NCBI RefSeq assembly: GCF_017875645.1
Contig: NZ_JAGGMR010000001.1
Location: 2,294,001-2,358,000 of the forward strand
Direction of reading: 5' to 3'
Length of the DNA: 64,000 nucleotides
DNA from: Nocardia goodfellowii
GTDB lineage: Bacteria; Actinomycetota; Actinomycetes; Mycobacteriales; Mycobacteriaceae
The position numbers and the translations under genes are program-made. The notes beneath the pieces are model-generated. The model was not told the origin of the DNA. It saw only the letters and a list, made by a program, of their open reading frames with translations, and made no database searches. This document shows positions 61,081 to 64,000 of the stretch, piece after piece. The number at the start of each line of letters is the position of its first letter. Position 1 is the first letter of the stretch.

Positions 61081-62739
61081 TCAGGACGGGCGGCTGAGCT
61101 CGGGCAGACGCGGAACCGATGCCACCAGTCGACGGGTGTAATCATGCTGCGGCGCGACCAGCACCGAGTCGACCGCGCCGGACTCGACGACCTGTCCGTC
61201 CTTCATCACGACGACCCGGTCCGCGATGTGCCGCACCACGCCGAGGTCGTGCGAGATGAGCAGCAGGGCGGTGCCGAACTCGGCCTGCAATTCGGCGAGC
61301 AGGTCCAGGATCTGGGCTTGGACCGACACGTCGAGCGCGGACACCGGTTCGTCGGCGACGATCAGCGCGGGGTTGGGCGCGAGCGCGCGGGCGATGGCGA
61401 CACGCTGCCGCTGTCCGCCGGACAGGGTGCGCGGATGGCGGTCGAGGAAGTCGCGCCCGAGCCGCACCGCGTCGAGGATGTCGCGCACCCGGTCCGCGCG
61501 GGCGCGCCCGCGCAGACCGACCGTATCCAGGCTCTCCCCGATGATGCGGGCCACGGTGTAGCGCGGGTCGAAGGAGCTCAGCGGGTCCTGCGCGATCAGT
61601 TGCGCGGTGCTGCGGTGGGGGCGGAGTTCCCGCTCGGAATACTCGCTCCACGGTTGGCCGTCCACCACGATGCGACCAGAACTCGGCGTGAGCAGGCGCA
61701 GGGCGAGCCGGGCCGTCGTGGTCTTGCCGGAGCCCGACTCGCCCACGATCCCGAGTGTCTCGCCGGCGAACAGATCGAAGTCGACGCCGTCGACCACGGT
61801 GCGAGCGTCGGGTCTGGAGCCATAGGTTTTGCGAAGACCCTGGACCGACAACACGATTCGCGTGTTGTGGACTGTTCGAGGCGGCAGCGGCCTGCGCTCG
61901 TGGAACTCGGTTGCCGAGTCTTCGGCTATCGCCAGCCTCGTCCCGCGCGAGGCAGCCGAGGGGACGGCGGCGAGCAGTCTTTTCGTGTAGGGGTGTTCCG
62001 GACGCGTCAAAACAGCCCGCGTCGCTCCCGATTCGACGACTTCGCCGTCTTTCATGACCAGCACTCGATCGGCCAGCTCGGCGACGACCGCCAGATCATG
62101 ACTGATCAGCAGCAGTGCGTTGCCCGCTGCCTTACGCTGCCGCAGCAGTTCCAGAATCTGTTGCTGCACAGTGACATCGAGCGCGGTGGTCGGTTCGTCG
62201 GCGATGATCAGGCGGGGATCGCCCGCGATCGCCGTCGCGATCAGCACCCGCTGGCGTAGTCCGCCGGACAGCTCGTAGGGGTACTGCCGCAGTCGCCGCT
62301 CGGGCTCGGGCACACCGACATCGGTGAGCAGCCGCACGCTGCGTTCGGTGCGGGCGCGCCCGCGCAGGCCGGTCAGCGCGCGTTGCGCCGCGGCCAGCTG
62401 TGCGCCCACCGTGCACAGTGGATCGAGGGACACGAGCGCGTCCTGCAAGACGAATCCGATGTCGCTGCCCCGGATTCGGCGCCACTGGCGCTCGCGGTAC
62501 CCGCGCGCGTCCTGTCCGGACAGCTCCAGCCGGTCGGCGCGCACCACCGCGCCCGCGCCGGCCAGACCGACCAGCGCGCGTGCCGTCACCGACTTTCCCG
62601 AGCCGGATTCGCCGACCAGCGCCACCGCTTCGCCCGGATCGATCCGCAGATCGATGCCCTTGACCACATCCCGGATCCCGGCCGCGCCCGGAAAGCCGAT
62701 GCGCAGGTTCGTGACCGCGACCGGACTCCGCTCGTTCAC
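61081..62739 (-). CDS. Opp/Dpp-type ABC transporter, double ATPase (DppD-DppF fusion)
   Basis: 552 residues with two complete ATPases. First: Walker [30 protein letters not shown]. Second: [29 protein letters not shown]. Both have the oligopeptide-type C-terminal tail ([24 protein letters not shown]). It powers uptake through the two permeases upstream. The GTG start overlaps the permease stop as GTGA. Contrast: in the 7 kb system the same two ATPases are fused to a permease as well. Confidence 0.92.
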   Translation of the reverse strand: MNERSPVAVTNLRIGFPGAAGIRDVVKGIDLRIDPGEAVALVGESGSGKSVTARALVGLAGAGAVVRADRLELSGQDARGYRERQWRRIRGSDIGFVLQDALVSLDPLCTVGAQLAAAQRALTGLRGRARTERSVRLLTDVGVPEPERRLRQYPYELSGGLRQRVLIATAIAGDPRLIIADEPTTALDVTVQQQILELLRQRKAAGNALLLISHDLAVVAELADRVLVMKDGEVVESGATRAVLTRPEHPYTKRLLAAVPSAASRGTRLAIAEDSATEFHERRPLPPRTVHNTRIVLSVQGLRKTYGSRPDARTVVDGVDFDLFAGETLGIVGESGSGKTTTARLALRLLTPSSGRIVVDGQPWSEYSERELRPHRSTAQLIAQDPLSSFDPRYTVARIIGESLDTVGLRGRARADRVRDILDAVRLGRDFLDRHPRTLSGGQRQRVAIARALAPNPALIVADEPVSALDVSVQAQILDLLAELQAEFGTALLLISHDLGVVRHIADRVVVMKDGQVVESGAVDSVLVAPQHDYTRRLVASVPRLPELSRPS

Positions 62740-63557
62740 AGCGCGGACCTTCCTTCGTAGTGTCGTTGCCAATGCCGCCCGAGGGAACTCACCGCGATGA
62801 CCGTCGCGGTGACGGCCACGCCGGGCAGTACCGCGATCCACCAGGCGTTGCGCAGATAGTTGCGGCCCTCGGCGAGCATGGCGCCCCATTCCGGTTCCGG
62901 CGGCTGCGGACCCATGCCGAGGAAGCTCAGTCCGGCTGCGCCGAGGATGGCCGTCCCGAGTCCGATGGTGGCCAGGATGGGCACCTGCGCCACCGCGTGC
63001 GGCAGCACATGCCGCCGCACCAGCGTGGCCCGGGTGAGTCCGAAGGTGCGTGCCTGTTCGACGTAGCCGGACTCCTGCACGACGAGGGTCTGTGCGCGCA
63101 CCACCCGGGCGAATCGAGGGACCGAGGCGATACCGAGCGCGAAGATCAGGTTCGTGGTTCCCGGCCCGGTGAACGAGATCAGCACCAGTGCGAGCAGCAG
63201 ATCGGGGAATGCGGAGACCACGTCGAGGAAGCGGGTGATCAGTTCGTCGAGCGCGCCCCGGGCCAACCCGGACAGCAGACCCAGCGCGGTGCCCGCCACG
63301 ACCGCGATCGCGACGGCCGTGACGCCGATCAGCAGGGAGTAGCGCGCACCGTGCACCACGCGGGTGAAGACGTCGCGGCCCAGGTGATCGGTGCCGAACC
63401 AGTGCCGCGCGCTCGGGGGTAGTTGTGCGGCAAGAGGATCGGCGGCGAGGGGGTCGGTCCCGGCCAGTACGGCCGGAGCGAGCACCGCGATCGCGACCAG
63501 GCCGACGGCCAGCGCGGCCAGGGCGACGGCGACATGCTTCGTGCCGTTGACCCTCAT
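62736..63557 (-). CDS. ABC transporter permease (DppC-like)
   Basis: 273 residues, six helices, with FGTDHLGRDVFTRVVHGARYS and SGYVEQARTFGLTRATLVRRHVLPH, the coupling-helix region of dipeptide permeases. ATG 63557 overlaps the preceding permease stop as ATGA. Confidence 0.9.
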   Translation of the reverse strand: MRVNGTKHVAVALAALAVGLVAIAVLAPAVLAGTDPLAADPLAAQLPPSARHWFGTDHLGRDVFTRVVHGARYSLLIGVTAVAIAVVAGTALGLLSGLARGALDELITRFLDVVSAFPDLLLALVLISFTGPGTTNLIFALGIASVPRFARVVRAQTLVVQESGYVEQARTFGLTRATLVRRHVLPHAVAQVPILATIGLGTAILGAAGLSFLGMGPQPPEPEWGAMLAEGRNYLRNAWWIAVLPGVAVTATVIAVSSLGRHWQRHYEGRSAL

Positions 63558-64000
63558 CGCGTCGCCCCGCTCCGGGAGTCGCGGCGCAGTCGCGGGTCGA
63601 GCCACAGGTAGAGCACATCGACCAGGGTGCTGATCAGCACGTACACGAACGCGGACAGCACCGCCACCGCGAGCACCACCGGAAGATCCTGTGCCAGCAC
63701 GGCTTCCACCGTGACCCGGCCCAGACCGGGCCGCCCGAAGACCTCCTCGACGATCACCGCGCCGCCCAGCAATCCGCCGACCAGCCAACCGGTCAGGGTC
63801 ACCGCGGGCAGCGCGGCGTGCCGCAGTCCGTGCCGCAGCCGCAGCTCGCTCTCGCGCACCGACCAGGACCGCACCGTCACCGCGAACGGTTCGTCCAGCG
63901 CTCGCTCCAAACCGTCGCGTAGCACCTGGGAGATGACCGCGCCGAGGGACAATCCGAGCGCGAGCGCGGGCAGCACCAGTGCGGACAGGCCCTTGTTCGC
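63554..64000 (-). CDS. ABC transporter permease (DppB-like), partial
   Basis: The C-terminal ~148 codons are in the window; the start lies to the right. VREVESE-like coupling region (SVRESELRLRHGLRHAALPAV), VIVEEVFGRPGLGRVTVEAV and the last helix fit DppB. A binding-protein gene probably lies farther upstream, outside the window. Confidence 0.85.
   Translation of the reverse strand, partial: ANKGLSALVLPALALGLSLGAVISQVLRDGLERALDEPFAVTVRSWSVRESELRLRHGLRHAALPAVTLTGWLVGGLLGGAVIVEEVFGRPGLGRVTVEAVLAQDLPVVLAVAVLSAFVYVLISTLVDVLYLWLDPRLRRDSRSGATR

Overview
The window is high-GC actinobacterial DNA. It most likely comes from a mycolic-acid bacterium of the Nocardia type. Two blocks keep the gene order of Mycobacterium. 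One is a lytic transglycosylase, enolase, FtsB, DUF501 and Ppx/GppA at 12.9-17.3 kb (the lpqU-eno-Rv1024-Rv1025-ppx2 order). The other is thiolase, cystathionine beta-synthase, metB, greA, a DUF4307 protein, the mycothiol amidase mca and a small membrane protein at 48.0-57.8 kb (the fadA3 to Rv1083 order). Mca, mycothiol-type DinB proteins and type VII secretion partner proteins fit the same assignment. No phage, insertion sequence or CRISPR array was seen.

Layout. 0-7.1 kb: a minus-strand operon for a probable iron-regulated aminopolycarboxylate metallophore, comprising a 2-oxoglutarate oxygenase of the arginine-hydroxylase type, SbnB-like and SbnA-like enzymes, a PLP decarboxylase with a roughly 690-residue disordered N-terminus, and a MATE exporter cut by the window edge. 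7.2-12.7 kb: a peptide/nickel-type ABC importer (lipoprotein, permease, permease-ATPase-ATPase fusion) with its own iron box. A DUF3224 gene is nested inside the fusion gene in the opposite direction. 12.9-20.8 kb: the enolase block, a POT peptide transporter and an amino-acid permease. 21-24.7 kb: a tRNA-Leu(UAA) and an MFS pump / TetR / oxidoreductase set with three matching palindromic operators. 26.6-28.5 kb: a type VII secretion effector with its partner and a lipoprotein that may be its immunity protein. 28.6-35.3 kb: a flavin monooxygenase, a hypX-MHYT operon and an orphan oligopeptide-binding lipoprotein. 35.4-39.9 kb: a second type VII-linked pair (DUF1023 hydrolase), a DUF72 protein and a thiamine-precursor permease under a TPP riboswitch. 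40.1-47 kb: a GH18-fold protein, a MerR unit, a phosphoesterase, several lipoproteins and an rRNA methyltransferase-like protein. 47.1-57.8 kb: a Bax-inhibitor-type protein and the transsulfuration/mycothiol block. 57.9-64 kb: an FAD oxidase, small enzymes and a second Opp/Dpp-type ABC operon that runs off the right edge.

How the genes fit together. The first 12.7 kb looks like one metal-acquisition system. Biosynthesis and export lie behind one iron box, and a dedicated uptake ABC transporter lies behind a second. The gene content matches what is known of the EDDS/EDHA aminopolycarboxylate chelators. The rest is core metabolism with accessory regulatory and secretion units between.
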